Counted from the first letter of the stretch, positions 8,386 through 18,890 are shown. The stretch: DNA of 64,000 nt from Flavobacterium aciduliphilum (GCF_003268855.1 NZ_QLSZ01000008.1:62001-126000); one strand, 5' to 3'. Notes: generated by a model not told the origin, from the letters alone. Made by a program: numbers and translations.

Positions 8386-9963
8386 TTAATTGTATTTTGC
8401 TGAAATTTCTTTTGCTGCTTTTTCTAATACATCAGTAATTGTATCATCTAATTTACCCGCTTTCAAAGCGTTCAATGTATCTTTATGCTTGTTATTCATG
8501 TATTCGATAAAATCTTTCTCGAATTCTTTAATTTTAGAAACAGGAACGTTTCTTAATAAATTTTTAGAACCCACATAAATAATAGCTACTTGTTCTTCTA
8601 CAGGATAAGGATCATTAACGGCTTGTTTTAATATTTCAACATTACGTTTTCCTTTTTCAATTACATTAAGCGTAACAGCATCTAGATCAGAACCAAATTT
8701 AGCAAAGGCTTCCAATTCACGGAATTGAGCTTGATCTAATTTTAAAGTTCCAGAAACTTTTTTCATGGATTTGATTTGAGCATTACCTCCCACACGAGAT
8801 ACAGAAATACCAACGTTAATTGCTGGACGTACTCCTGAATTAAACAAATCTCCATCCAAGAAAATTTGTCCATCTGTAATCGAAATTACGTTGGTAGGAA
8901 TATAAGCAGAGACGTCACCAGCTTGGGTTTCGATAATAGGTAATGCGGTCAAAGAACCACCTCCTTTAACGATACCTTTCAAGTTTTCAGGCAAGTCGTT
9001 CATGTTTTTAGCGATATCATCGTCAGCTATCACTTTACAAGCTCTTTCTAACAAACGAGAGTGTAAGTAAAATACGTCTCCTGGATAAGCCTCACGTCCT
9101 GGTGGTCTTCTTAACAACAAAGATACCTCACGATATGCAACCGCTTGTTTAGATAAATCATCATAGATAATCAAAGCAGGACGACCTGAATCGCGGAAAT
9201 ATTCTCCGATTGCAGCCCCGGCCATAGGAGCATAAACTTGCATTGGAGCAGGGTCAGAAGCATTGGCAGCCACAATAACGGTATAAGCCATAGCTCCTTT
9301 TTCTTCCAATGTTTTTGCGATGGCAGCAACTGTAGACGCTTTTTGTCCTACTGCTACGTAAATACAAAATACAGGCTGACCAGCATCATAAAATTCTTTT
9401 TGATTTAAGATCGTATCAATACAAACAGTTGTTTTACCTGTTTGACGGTCACCAATAACCAACTCACGTTGTCCTCTTCCTACAGGAATCATCGCATCGA
9501 TTGATTTGATTCCGGTTTGCAAAGGTTCTGTTACAGGTTGACGAAAGATTACACCTGGAGCTTTACGTTCCAAAGGCATGTCATATAATTGACCTCCAAT
9601 GGGTCCTTTACCGTCAATAGGTTCTCCTAAAGTATTTACTACACGGCCAACGATTTGCTCACCCACTTTCAATGAAGCAATACGTTGAGTGCGTTTTACT
9701 GTAGAACCTTCTTTAATCCCTGTTGAAGGGCCTAAAAGTACAACCCCAACATTATCTTCCTCAAGGTTAAGTACAATCGCCTCCAATCCGTTTTCGAATT
9801 GAACCAACTCTCCGTATTGAGCATTTGATAATCCATACACACGTGCGATACCATCTCCCACTTGTAATACAGTTCCTACTTCTTCCAAAGATGCACCTGA
9901 TTCGAAACCAGATAACTGTTTCTTTAATATTGCTGAAATTTCAGCAGGTTTAATTTCTGCCAT
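8386..9963 (-). CDS. atpA: ATP synthase F1 subunit alpha
   Basis: A 525-residue subunit with the usual three parts: N-terminal beta barrel (about 25-95), nucleotide-binding domain with P-loop GDRQTGKTT (about 170-178) and the alpha-subunit signature near [14 protein letters not shown], then the C-terminal helical domain. The frame runs upstream to 10014, but the alpha family begins at [17 protein letters not shown], so 9963 is chosen. Three copies are needed per enzyme against one gamma subunit. Confidence 0.97.
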   Translation of the reverse strand: MAEIKPAEISAILKKQLSGFESGASLEEVGTVLQVGDGIARVYGLSNAQYGELVQFENGLEAIVLNLEEDNVGVVLLGPSTGIKEGSTVKRTQRIASLKVGEQIVGRVVNTLGEPIDGKGPIGGQLYDMPLERKAPGVIFRQPVTEPLQTGIKSIDAMIPVGRGQRELVIGDRQTGKTTVCIDTILNQKEFYDAGQPVFCIYVAVGQKASTVAAIAKTLEEKGAMAYTVIVAANASDPAPMQVYAPMAGAAIGEYFRDSGRPALIIYDDLSKQAVAYREVSLLLRRPPGREAYPGDVFYLHSRLLERACKVIADDDIAKNMNDLPENLKGIVKGGGSLTALPIIETQAGDVSAYIPTNVISITDGQIFLDGDLFNSGVRPAINVGISVSRVGGNAQIKSMKKVSGTLKLDQAQFRELEAFAKFGSDLDAVTLNVIEKGKRNVEILKQAVNDPYPVEEQVAIIYVGSKNLLRNVPVSKIKEFEKDFIEYMNNKHKDTLNALKAGKLDDTITDVLEKAAKEISAKYN

Positions 9964-10038
9964 AATTTTATAATTTTCTTCCTTATTGTTAATATTTATG
10001 CCTATGAAAGGCATCTTTTTGTATCTAAACGATACTAT

Positions 10039-10566
10039 TTACTTAGCAAATTCTCTTTTTAATTCTGATAGCTTTGCAGCAACAGAAGCATTATATTGTT
10101 GATCCCCAACTCTCAATATAAAACCACCAATAATTGATGGATCTACAACGTTTTGTAGGGTTATCTTTTTATTAGAAAATTGAGCCACTTTAGCTAATAC
10201 TTTAGATTTTAAATCATCAGTAATTGGAAATGCCGTGGTTACTTTGGCAACCTCAATACCATTACTTTCATCATACAATCTATTATATTCTTTTGCTATA
10301 GAATTCAAGATTTCAAATCGTTTGTTAGCAGCTAATAAATCGAATAAATTGACTGTTTCAGATTGAACATCAGAAAATATTTCTCCAATAGCCGATCTTT
10401 TTTTATCTAATTTAATAACCGGACTTGCTAAAAAAACACTCAATTCATGACTCCCACGAACAGTCGCCATTATCGACATCATGTCAGCATTCACCGCTTC
10501 AGCTTTTCCTGAAGATTGAGCAATATCTAATATTGCCTTAGCATATCTTATTGCAGCTCTAGACAT
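10039..10566 (-). CDS. atpH: ATP synthase F1 subunit delta
   Basis: A 175-residue protein of normal length for the OSCP/delta subunit, which joins the F1 head to the b-subunit stalk. It shows the N-terminal helical domain (MSRAAIRYAKAILDIAQSSG) and the conserved C-terminal segment with VDPSIIGGFILRVGDQQYNA. It is separated from atpF by only four bases and lies between atpF and atpA, the usual order, so co-translation is likely. Confidence 0.95.
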   Translation of the reverse strand: MSRAAIRYAKAILDIAQSSGKAEAVNADMMSIMATVRGSHELSVFLASPVIKLDKKRSAIGEIFSDVQSETVNLFDLLAANKRFEILNSIAKEYNRLYDESNGIEVAKVTTAFPITDDLKSKVLAKVAQFSNKKITLQNVVDPSIIGGFILRVGDQQYNASVAAKLSELKREFAK

Positions 10567-10570
10567 AATT

Positions 10571-11071
10571 TTAGTTTAATTTTGCATCGTCAACCATCTT
10601 CTCAACCAATTTGGTTTGAGAATCTTTATTTGACAATTCGTCTCTTAATACTTTTTCAGCAATTTCTAATGATAATGAAGAAACTTGCATCTTCAAATCA
10701 GCCATAGCAGCATTTTTCTCACTTTCTATAGCGGCTTTAGCCTGCTCAATCATTTTTTCTCCAGCAGCAGTAGCCTCTGCTTTGGCATCATTAATCATTT
10801 TTTCTTTGATTTCACGCGCTTCTTTTAGCATTGCATCACGTTCCGCTCTTGCATCAGCCAATAACTTTTCATTATCAGACTTTAGGTTCTGCATTTCTTT
10901 CTTAGCATTCTCGGCGGATTTCAAGGCGTCTTTAATTCCTTGCTCTCTTTCATTTACCGCATCAAGAATTGGTTTCCAAGCAAATTTTTTCAAAAGAAAA
11001 ATTAATGCAATGAATAAAATGGTTTGCAAAATAAACAAGCCTAATGAAATATGTCCAAATAATTCTTCCAT
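10571..11071 (-). CDS. atpF: ATP synthase Fo subunit b
   Basis: A 166-residue protein: one N-terminal membrane helix (about 9-28, ISLGLFILQTILFIALIFLL), then a long charged coiled coil rich in Ala, Glu and Lys that forms the peripheral stalk. The segment FAWKPILDAVNEREQGI just after the membrane helix is characteristic of the family. It is read in the order atpE-atpF-atpH. Confidence 0.95.
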   Translation of the reverse strand: MEELFGHISLGLFILQTILFIALIFLLKKFAWKPILDAVNEREQGIKDALKSAENAKKEMQNLKSDNEKLLADARAERDAMLKEAREIKEKMINDAKAEATAAGEKMIEQAKAAIESEKNAAMADLKMQVSSLSLEIAEKVLRDELSNKDSQTKLVEKMVDDAKLN

Positions 11072-11150
11072 TTTCTGTGTATCTTTTAATAATTACTTTT
11101 AATTAAGTAACAAAAGTTGCAACCAACCGTTACAACTTTTGTCATAAAAA

Positions 11151-11390
<240 letters not shown>

Positions 11391-11442
11391 TTAATGATTT
11401 TTGATTTCTGAAAACTGAGATCTTAAATCTTAATTCTTAAAT

Positions 11443-12591
11443 CTAGTGAGCTTCTTCGTGATGATGCTCTTCTGAAGCAGCACCAAAATATAATGCTGCC
11501 AACATTGTAAAAATATAGGCTTGTAATAATGCAACTAAAACTTCTAATAAAGTTAAAACAAATGATAATAAAAATGCCAAAGGACTTCCTACTACACTAT
11601 CTGCTTTATACATTAATGCAATCAAACTCATTAATACTACGTGACCTGCTAACATGTTTGCATATAAACGAATCATCAATGAAAAGGGTTTGATTATAGT
11701 TCCTAATAATTCAATCGGAGCTAAAACAAATTTCATCAATACGGGAACTCCTGGCATCCAAAAAATATGTTTCCAATAATATTTTTTAGCTGTAAATGTT
11801 GTAATAAAATAAGTCATAAGTGCCAAGGCTCCTGTAATTGCTAAATTTCCAGTAATGTTAACCCCTAGCGGAGTCAATCCAAAAATATTAGAAAACCAAA
11901 TAAAGAAAAAGATAGTTAATAAAAAACTCATGTATTTTCTGTAATGCGCCTCACCTATGTTTGGAATTGCAATTTCATCTCTAATATAAATTATGATGGG
12001 TTCAAAAAATCTTCCAACCCCTTTTGCAATCGAACCGTTCTTTTTGTATGATTTTCCTAAGCCAGCGAATAATAAAAACATCAAAACACTCACTATAAAA
12101 ATCATAAAAAAACTTTTAGTGATAGAAAAATCTAGCGGTTTTTCGTTCTGTATTTTCCCTTTAGTGTTTTCTGTTATTTTTCCATTTGAATCGGTTTTAT
12201 ATATTTTACCATCATGATGGCTGATTTTGTAATAATTACCTCCGTCTTCTGCAACCTTCTCACCATGTTCAAATTTAGATGAAGAAAAAACATGTAATCC
12301 ATTATCCCACAAAATCACTGGTAAAGGAAAGCCAACATTATGCTCAGCATTTTTCCCATAAGAAAAAATATGAAAATCATGAGAATCTAGTAAGTGATGT
12401 TGAATAAATTCTTTTCTTTCTTCGTCCTTTTTTTCATCCTTAGACAATACTTTCATTTCTGAATTGTTTTCAACTGTATTACCTTTTTTAGTTACTTCAA
12501 TTGTATTAGTAGAATTAGCATTACTAGTTAATGAAAAAAAAGCAACTAACACAACGAATAGATATTCAAATGGTTTTTTCGAAAACACCAT
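11443..12591 (-). CDS. atpB: ATP synthase Fo subunit a with a long N-terminal extension
   Basis: A 382-residue protein, against about 270 in Escherichia coli. The C-terminal 220 residues are a normal subunit a, with the conserved half-channel segment containing the essential Arg (PFSLMIRLYANMLAGHVVL). The extra N-terminal 140 residues hold a signal-like hydrophobic segment (about 8-27) and a hydrophilic stretch with HHLLDSHDFHIFSYG; this looks like the extension common in Bacteroidota AtpB. The tail ends in a His/Glu-rich EEHHHEEAH. It is the first core atp gene here, after the atpZ pair. Confidence 0.93.
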   Translation of the reverse strand: MVFSKKPFEYLFVVLVAFFSLTSNANSTNTIEVTKKGNTVENNSEMKVLSKDEKKDEERKEFIQHHLLDSHDFHIFSYGKNAEHNVGFPLPVILWDNGLHVFSSSKFEHGEKVAEDGGNYYKISHHDGKIYKTDSNGKITENTKGKIQNEKPLDFSITKSFFMIFIVSVLMFLLFAGLGKSYKKNGSIAKGVGRFFEPIIIYIRDEIAIPNIGEAHYRKYMSFLLTIFFFIWFSNIFGLTPLGVNITGNLAITGALALMTYFITTFTAKKYYWKHIFWMPGVPVLMKFVLAPIELLGTIIKPFSLMIRLYANMLAGHVVLMSLIALMYKADSVVGSPLAFLLSFVLTLLEVLVALLQAYIFTMLAALYFGAASEEHHHEEAH

Positions 12592-12705
12592 AACTTAAAA
12601 TTTTCTTAATTTTTACTTCTGAAATTTGGTGCAAAAATACAATTTAAATTAATATTAAAAAGTAATACTTTTATTTTTTTAATAAAAAATCAGTTATTCG
12701 AGAAT

Positions 12706-13101
12706 TTAATGTTTTTTATTTAAGATTCTTATCGCAATGATGGTTTCTATTGTTAAAAATAAAGCAAAAGTGATAAAAAAATTTATTTTTTCAGGTGATA
12801 GTATTTGTTTTTGATCTTGCAGAATAGGATAAAGTAAGCCATAGGCAAGTACCATCTTTATACTTGTTAATAATAGAAATGTCTGTCCTACACTATCTAT
12901 ATTTTTTTCACTCATTCGAGTTAATATAAGAATAATTGTTATGGAACAAGAGAAAAAAAATAAATAAAGAGTACTAACAGCATATCTAAAATTAATTGAA
13001 ATTGTTTGGTTATTACTACTTAAAAAAAACAACTCATGGAGTACAAATACCAATAATGATAGTACAAAAGTTTCAAGAATTGGACGATATTTAGTGCTCA
13101 T
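12706..13101 (-). CDS. Small membrane protein of the atp operon (DUF6168-like)
   Basis: A 131-residue protein with four predicted membrane helices (about 7-24, 40-58, 75-93, 107-125). It lies between atpZ and atpB and overlaps the end of atpZ by 11 bases, a position used by AtpI-like accessory proteins in many bacteria. The frame runs to 13113, but MSTKYRPILETF at 13101 is the more natural start. The DUF6168 family name is from memory of flavobacterial annotations and was not checked. A role in ATP synthase assembly is only suggested by its place. Confidence 0.7.
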   Translation of the reverse strand: MSTKYRPILETFVLSLLVFVLHELFFLSSNNQTISINFRYAVSTLYLFFFSCSITIILILTRMSEKNIDSVGQTFLLLTSIKMVLAYGLLYPILQDQKQILSPEKINFFITFALFLTIETIIAIRILNKKH

Positions 13102-13333
13102 TTTTATTATCATCCATTGAATTAATTTCTTTTAATTGCCTATTTAAGTTATAAAAAGCTAAAACTACGCCAAAAAGTGTGAGTGTTTTTATGTATACAT
13201 TCTGTTTGTTAGGGTAATTTTCATCTAACCAATTTCCTGCTTTTGCAAAAAAATAAATAACTGCTCCCATTTGAAACGGCATGGATATCAGAGCCAACCA
13301 TTTATTACGTTGTCTCTTATGTGGATTGCTCAT
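13091..13333 (-). CDS. atpZ: AtpZ/AtpI family protein
   Basis: An 80-residue protein with two membrane helices joined by a short loop (LALISMPFQMGAVIYFFAKAG and the LTLFGVVLAFYNLNRQL segment). This two-helix form matches the AtpZ/AtpI family, which assists c-ring assembly or magnesium uptake in other bacteria. It overlaps the bactofilin gene by 17 bases at its start and the next gene by 11 at its end, so the three are translated in a coupled run. Confidence 0.85.
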   Translation of the reverse strand: MSNPHKRQRNKWLALISMPFQMGAVIYFFAKAGNWLDENYPNKQNVYIKTLTLFGVVLAFYNLNRQLKEINSMDDNKNEH

Positions 13334-13703
13334 GTGATATGTTTTTTACAGGTGGTCGCATCACACAAGAAGCACTAAATTCGGCGCCTGGCTCTACGGC
13401 CAATTTCCCGCAAATTACCTCACCCAATACAATCGATTTTGATTTTAAATTTAGCATTTCTAATACTTGAATTTTTCCATCAAATTTTCCTTCGATATCA
13501 CAACTTTTACAAATTATGTCGCCTGTAATACTTCCCGCAGGACCAATAACTAACTTCCCTTTGGTTTCAAAATTACCTATCAAATGACCGTCTAATCGAA
13601 AATCGGCGGGTGAAACAATAGTTCCTTTTATCGTTGTCCCCTCAACAATTCTATTGGTTTTTCCTAATAAATCAGTATATGATTTTGCTTTTTTTTCAAA
13701 CAT
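13317..13703 (-). CDS. Bactofilin (polymer-forming cytoskeletal protein)
   Basis: A 128-residue protein dominated by a right-handed beta-helix repeat (about 20-115): TTIKGTIVSPADFRLDGHLI, then GNFETKGKLVIGPAGSITGD and further turns. Unstructured ends flank the core, as in bactofilins, which form non-polar filaments that act as scaffolds at the membrane. It starts 3 bases after the sprE stop and overlaps atpZ. Both Cys residues of CKSC are in the core. A link to gliding or to ATP synthase placement is speculation. Confidence 0.9.
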   Translation of the reverse strand: MFEKKAKSYTDLLGKTNRIVEGTTIKGTIVSPADFRLDGHLIGNFETKGKLVIGPAGSITGDIICKSCDIEGKFDGKIQVLEMLNLKSKSIVLGEVICGKLAVEPGAEFSASCVMRPPVKNISHEQST

Positions 13704-13706
13704 AAT

Positions 13707-16481
13707 CTACGGTTTTTTTGGCAAATCTGAATCGGAAGGCATCATTCTTTTCGAAGAAGAATCCTCTGTATTCATTTTATCCTTTGCAAAATTTTGTTGC
13801 ATCTCTACTTCCTTGGCATTCTCATTGTTTGAATCATTTTTGGGAGTTTCCTTTGTTTCCTCCTTTAAATTATCATTCAAATCTTCATTGGGAATGACAA
13901 TGTTACGCATCACAGGAACGATAGGTTTTTTTATCCATTCTCCAGAAATATATTCGTCTATATTTTTCTTTACTTGTACTACTTTATAGTTTTCATTGGA
14001 AATGATAATAGCAGGTTCGTCAATTTTATAATCTTTGTATTCTTTCAAGACTTGCGCTATTCCTATGGCATTGTCTAACTCCTTAATCCCATGTATGACT
14101 ATAAAATTTTTATCTATGGTATAAATATCGGTAGAAACTTTTAACTTATCGATGGTTCGTTCTTTGGCAAATTGGGTCACTTTTGCCAACAACTCTTTTG
14201 TTTTCTTTGCGTTCAAATCGTCTGCTTTATACAAAATATTCCAAGACAACGGAAATTCAGAATTAAAAGACAACGACTCCAAATAAGGAATACGAACAGC
14301 TATAAACTTTTCAGTTGATTTACCTTCTTCGGTATTTGGATAGGTCAAAGCGACGTAATTTAATGCTTTCTTATATTCGTCAAGACCTTTAAATTTTCCC
14401 ACAAGTTGTGCTTTTAACAATTCAAATTTAGGCTGATATTCATCCCCTATATATTGGGTTATGGCTGCCTCAACTTTTGGAAGCATGTCTCGGTAATTTT
14501 GATTTTCATATTCTTTGTACAGCATATGATAGGCAACTTCTGGTTCGGAACTTGTGTTTTGGTTTGTATTAGGATTACTAATAATCTGAGCATATCTCGA
14601 ATCAGGATACTGTGCCAAAATCTTAGACTTCATCGCAGCCGCTTTATTTTTATCTGTAATTTCATAGATCTTATACAAATTATACATTGAAGGCAAAACC
14701 AAACGTTCTTGTGGTTTATTATCTAATAATTTTTCGAGTTTATCGGCTGCTCTTGGGTATTCTTTAAATTTTTCTTTATAAATAACACCCAATTGATAAT
14801 AGGCAAAGTTTCTTTCTGTATGAATACTATCCAATACTTTTGCATCTGAGGGGATTTTCTTTAAGTAGAAATCTGTTGTATATTTTGGGTCTTTTTTATC
14901 AGTATCTCCTGAATCATCTTTTGTGGTATCATTAGCATCATCAGCATTCGAATTTTCCTTTACCGCTTCTTTAGAAATTCTCCAGTTTTCAACATGTGGT
15001 CGATCGCCCCATTTTTCCTTAAATTCAATTTTACCTAAAGCTACTGTTGAAGCATTGTAAAAATAAAACGTGCTCGCATCACTTGAAGCTATAAAATCTT
15101 GATTTGAGGCATCGTCTTTTGGTTTGGTATCAATATTGGCATCAGAAGTAGTTTTAGCAACCAATTCTTGTTGCTTTTTCTCATCTAATTTTAACTTATC
15201 GATATACATTTTAAAATAAGTCTCTCTAGCAGCAGGAGAGAACGCAACTAATTTCAAAATACTATCATTGCGTTGTGCAATTCCTTCATATTTAATAACA
15301 TCGTCTAAATTTTGACGCTTTTTAGTTATTAATTTATATTCACGAGTTCTCGGTTTTAAGTTTACAAGGGTACTATCAAAATATTTACCAGCGGTTACAT
15401 ATTTTGCTTTGTCAAAATAAATGGCTGCAAGATTTCTATAATTTGACGCAATCATATAGGTGTCTTGACTTTTTTTTCTAATAGACTTGTTATAGTATTT
15501 TATCGCTTCATCAGGTTTTTTCATTTGATCATAAAACAACCCCATTTGATGGTTTAATACATCTAAAAAAGGTCTGTTTTCTCGGTCTTTCAATAAGTCT
15601 TTAAATTTTTTTACAAACACAACGGTATCCCCTTTTTTAAAATCAAATTGCATGGCTTGCCTCATGTGTGCATGGATGACATATTGCCGTGCCGATTTCC
15701 TTTTCATATCAATCACTTCTTGATATTTCATAAAGGCACTGTCTTTATGCCCCATTTTTTCATACAATTGCCCTAAAATAAATCGGTAACGCGATTTTTC
15801 TTCATTCGATTTTGTAAATTCCGTAGCAATTTTTAGTTTGGCAACTGCTTTTTCATTTTCATCCAAATTTAGATAAGCTTGCGCTAGTGTCGCATTGGCA
15901 TCGGCAAAAATTTGATCTTTAACCTTTATTTCTGTGAGTAATTTATTAAGATTAGAAACTGCCAAGGCATCGTTTTCAAGACGCATATTTGTTTTCTCTC
16001 TCCAAATTTTAACTTCGCTTAATTTGTTACTTCTTGGATATTTATACAAAACATAATTAAATGCTTCTAAAGCAGGTACAAATCTTTGATTGTAATATCG
16101 TGCTTTCCCTAAAAGCAAATGCGCTTCATCCATTTGAGGGTTTTTCTCCGAACCTTCTATATACATAGAGTGTTTTTGAACCGCCATAGTGGCTTTTGTT
16201 TCTGCCTTTTCGAAGTTTTGATTTTTAGTTTGGTTTGAGGTGGCAGCATCCTGAACTTGCATACGTTCTACCGGAAGCAGTTCCCAAAAATTATCTACAT
16301 ATTGTGCTTTTAACTCCACAATGCCTTTATCTAAGGCAATACCTCCGTTGTATAATATGTTATCTTTGGTAGTAAGTGCGTTATAATTTCTAGAAACAAA
16401 GGTGTTTCTCTTGGTTGAACAAGCCACCATTAAAATGAAAGCTGCCGTGAATAAGGTATATTTTAATCTGTTTTTTTTCAA
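13707..16481 (-). CDS. sprE: SprE/PorW, TPR lipoprotein for gliding motility and type IX secretion
   Basis: A 924-residue lipoprotein with the lipobox LMVAC (Cys21) and an N-terminal part beginning KRNTFVSRNYNALTTKDNIL after the Cys, then many TPR-like helix pairs to about residue 700 and a Glu/Asn/Asp-rich tail. Length, lipobox and the N-terminal wording fit SprE of Flavobacterium johnsoniae and PorW of Porphyromonas gingivalis, which are needed for the type IX system. Two proteins in this window (24668 and 55717) carry sorting domains for that system. It is directly followed by the bactofilin gene. Confidence 0.88.
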   Translation of the reverse strand: MKKNRLKYTLFTAAFILMVACSTKRNTFVSRNYNALTTKDNILYNGGIALDKGIVELKAQYVDNFWELLPVERMQVQDAATSNQTKNQNFEKAETKATMAVQKHSMYIEGSEKNPQMDEAHLLLGKARYYNQRFVPALEAFNYVLYKYPRSNKLSEVKIWREKTNMRLENDALAVSNLNKLLTEIKVKDQIFADANATLAQAYLNLDENEKAVAKLKIATEFTKSNEEKSRYRFILGQLYEKMGHKDSAFMKYQEVIDMKRKSARQYVIHAHMRQAMQFDFKKGDTVVFVKKFKDLLKDRENRPFLDVLNHQMGLFYDQMKKPDEAIKYYNKSIRKKSQDTYMIASNYRNLAAIYFDKAKYVTAGKYFDSTLVNLKPRTREYKLITKKRQNLDDVIKYEGIAQRNDSILKLVAFSPAARETYFKMYIDKLKLDEKKQQELVAKTTSDANIDTKPKDDASNQDFIASSDASTFYFYNASTVALGKIEFKEKWGDRPHVENWRISKEAVKENSNADDANDTTKDDSGDTDKKDPKYTTDFYLKKIPSDAKVLDSIHTERNFAYYQLGVIYKEKFKEYPRAADKLEKLLDNKPQERLVLPSMYNLYKIYEITDKNKAAAMKSKILAQYPDSRYAQIISNPNTNQNTSSEPEVAYHMLYKEYENQNYRDMLPKVEAAITQYIGDEYQPKFELLKAQLVGKFKGLDEYKKALNYVALTYPNTEEGKSTEKFIAVRIPYLESLSFNSEFPLSWNILYKADDLNAKKTKELLAKVTQFAKERTIDKLKVSTDIYTIDKNFIVIHGIKELDNAIGIAQVLKEYKDYKIDEPAIIISNENYKVVQVKKNIDEYISGEWIKKPIVPVMRNIVIPNEDLNDNLKEETKETPKNDSNNENAKEVEMQQNFAKDKMNTEDSSSKRMMPSDSDLPKKP

Positions 16482-16585
16482 GGTAAAAACGTTTTAGTAA
16501 CTAACTCTAAAAATTCAATTTTAGTATATCTAACTGGTAAAAGTACGTTTCTTTTTGATATGTGAAAAAAAAATGAAGACTTTTT

Positions 16586-16620
16586 AAAAAAAATCCGTTA
16601 CATCAAAAGAAGTAACGGAT
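16586..16620 (-). terminator. Terminator of the ABC transporter pair
   Basis: Arms 16593-16601 and 16612-16620 (ATCCGTTAC/GTAACGGAT) are a perfect 9-bp stem. The minus strand then runs into eight T. It lies 16 bases past the stop of the ABC ATPase gene. Confidence 0.9.
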
Positions 16621-16635
16621 GAAATAGTGTTTGTT

Positions 16636-17334
16636 TTACACGGCAAAATATGCCTCGAGTTCTTTTAGTGTTTCGGGATTGGTTTCAATATCTTTAACAA
16701 TATCGCCTTTGTTGAGTACAACAATTCGATGACACACTTCCACCGTGTGTACTAAGTCATGACTTGAAACTAAAAGTGTAACTTCGGGCTGTTCTGCCAA
16801 TTCTTTAATTATTTTTTTTAAACGATTTACAGTGGTCGGATCTAAATTCGCAAAAGGCTCATCCAAAATAATCACAGACGGATTACCTATAAGTGCGGCT
16901 ATAATTCCTACTTTTTTCATATTTCCCTTCGATAAATCACGTAGGTACTTTTTGCTATTCAAGATTTCTCCATTAAAAAATTCTTCATAACGTTGTAATA
17001 ACGCATCGACATCGGCTTTGTTTTGTCCTCTCAAATCTCCTATAAAATAAAAATACTCTTCGGCAGTTAAATAACCAATCAAAAAGGTCTCATCAATAAA
17101 AGCCGAAGTAAAAGGTTTCCATGCCTCACTAGTATTGACTTGAATATCATTATTTTTAATTTGCCCAGAACTCGGCGGAATTAAATCTAAAAGCAAACTA
17201 AAAAAAGTCGTTTTACCTGCTCCATTATTTCCTACCAATCCAAAACTTTGTCCTTTAGAGATTTCTAAATGAGGTATATTTAAAACCTTCACGCCATTAG
17301 CATAGGTTTTAGATAAATTTGACACGTGTATCAT
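16636..17334 (-). CDS. ABC transporter ATP-binding protein
   Basis: A 232-residue ABC ATPase with Walker A GNNGAGKTT (about 36-44), Q-loop region, the signature LSKGNMKKVG (about 134-143), Walker B VIILDEP (about 154-160) and the switch His in LLVSSHDL (about 189-196). It lies 20 bases after the DUF5687 gene, which supplies the membrane partner. The pair resembles ABC-2 type exporters, and the substrate cannot be read from the sequence. Confidence 0.93.
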   Translation of the reverse strand: MIHVSNLSKTYANGVKVLNIPHLEISKGQSFGLVGNNGAGKTTFFSLLLDLIPPSSGQIKNNDIQVNTSEAWKPFTSAFIDETFLIGYLTAEEYFYFIGDLRGQNKADVDALLQRYEEFFNGEILNSKKYLRDLSKGNMKKVGIIAALIGNPSVIILDEPFANLDPTTVNRLKKIIKELAEQPEVTLLVSSHDLVHTVEVCHRIVVLNKGDIVKDIETNPETLKELEAYFAV

Positions 17335-17354
17335 TTTGTTGTTTTTTTATTCGA

Positions 17355-18812
17355 TTAATTCTTTTTATATGCGGCAATAGTGGCATATTTCTCGCTTTTA
17401 TATATTTTCTCAATCATAGTAAAGACGGCTCCTCGGAATGCAAACCCAAGAATTCCTGCGACCAATACCAGTAACATGCCCATTGTTTCTCCTGAAATAC
17501 TTTTCCCTAAAACATATAATAAGACAGGGACAAGTAATTTTGGAATAGCAATCAACATTGTTTTAAAATTAATCGCTTGTTTATCTCCAAAAGCTTGTCT
17601 GGCTTGAGCTAAATCAATGGGCGTTTTTACAAAAGCACCTCCTAATAATACCATGTGCGAATTGACTCCTATGTTATAAACAGCTCCAACTAATATTAAA
17701 AAATAAGCATGCCATCCCAAATATATATAAAATGAGGCAAGCAAAGTAGAAATTAAGGTTACAATAACCACAAGCCACCATTTAGAACTTAAATATTCTT
17801 TGTATTGAATGTTTTGACTCATCATGAGTTGGTAATATGCACTGTCCCAACTGGGAACAAATTGCCCGAAAGTAAACAAAAAGCCTCCTGAAACAAAAAT
17901 ACCTGCAAAAATACCCATAAATTCGGGTTGCTTCGGATTGTTAAAAAACAACAACCCATAGAATAAAAAAATAAGACTGGTCACTAGGGTCATTCTAGAA
18001 CGCTTGTTGCGTTTAATCAATCGGATGTCGTTTTTTAAAAATGTGCCAAGTGTCCCAAATTGGTTTAACCAATTGAAATTTTCTGTTTTGGCCACTTCGC
18101 TTTTTTTTGCTAATCCTTCGTCTAAATTTAGATGATTTTTAAAGAATTTAAAAGCAAAATAATAGGATGATAAAGTAGCTACAATTGGAAGTAAAAACAA
18201 GTAATTTGTGTGGTACATCGCTTCAAAAAAAGGTGCACAACTATCGGTAATATTAAAAAAACCATAATATTGAGCCACACCACAACCCAATAGTACCAAC
18301 AAGACTATATAAAAAATACTATCTTTATTATTAATCAACACATTGATAAAATTGGATGTCAATATAATACCAAACATACCCAAATGCCATTGAAGGACTT
18401 CCGCAATTGGGGCATTGTTTCTTATAAGCATTACAGAAAATGGAATAAAGAAAAAAGCATTCAACCAATTAAAGAAAGACAAAAGGGTTTTTAATAATGC
18501 GTAGTGAACTATATGATTCTTGGCTATAGGTAAAGGCATTAAGGGTCTGATATTCATCACGGGCATTTTTTGCATAAAATAGCGCACAATGAGTTGAATT
18601 GTAAAAAAATAAATCAAAAATTTATTGACCGTTTCTATCGGATTGAGTCCGTTTTCTTTTAAAATAGGATAAATGGCAAAGCCTAAAATGGTAAAAGAAG
18701 TTATAAAATAGAGCGCTCCCAGAGCCATAAATACTTTAATAACAACATTGGTTCCAAAGGAAGCTGAACGAAAAAACGATTTCCACTCGAGCGTAATAAA
18801 ATGTGTAAACAT
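17355..18812 (-). CDS. DUF5687 family ABC-2 type permease
   Basis: A 485-residue membrane protein with about ten to twelve predicted helices. It begins MFTHFITLEWKSFFRSASFG, the wording typical of DUF5687 proteins, which pair with an ABC ATPase in Bacteroidota. A cytoplasmic loop with a basic RLIKRNKRSRM segment sits in the middle. It is read first and the ATPase gene follows directly. Export of an unknown compound is the likely role. Confidence 0.82.
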   Translation of the reverse strand: MFTHFITLEWKSFFRSASFGTNVVIKVFMALGALYFITSFTILGFAIYPILKENGLNPIETVNKFLIYFFTIQLIVRYFMQKMPVMNIRPLMPLPIAKNHIVHYALLKTLLSFFNWLNAFFFIPFSVMLIRNNAPIAEVLQWHLGMFGIILTSNFINVLINNKDSIFYIVLLVLLGCGVAQYYGFFNITDSCAPFFEAMYHTNYLFLLPIVATLSSYYFAFKFFKNHLNLDEGLAKKSEVAKTENFNWLNQFGTLGTFLKNDIRLIKRNKRSRMTLVTSLIFLFYGLLFFNNPKQPEFMGIFAGIFVSGGFLFTFGQFVPSWDSAYYQLMMSQNIQYKEYLSSKWWLVVIVTLISTLLASFYIYLGWHAYFLILVGAVYNIGVNSHMVLLGGAFVKTPIDLAQARQAFGDKQAINFKTMLIAIPKLLVPVLLYVLGKSISGETMGMLLVLVAGILGFAFRGAVFTMIEKIYKSEKYATIAAYKKN

Positions 18813-18890
18813 ACTTAAAAGATTGATTGGCTATTGATGGCTAAATATAGAAAAAAAATGCATCGCTTTTATAAAAATTAGGCTAGCTAA

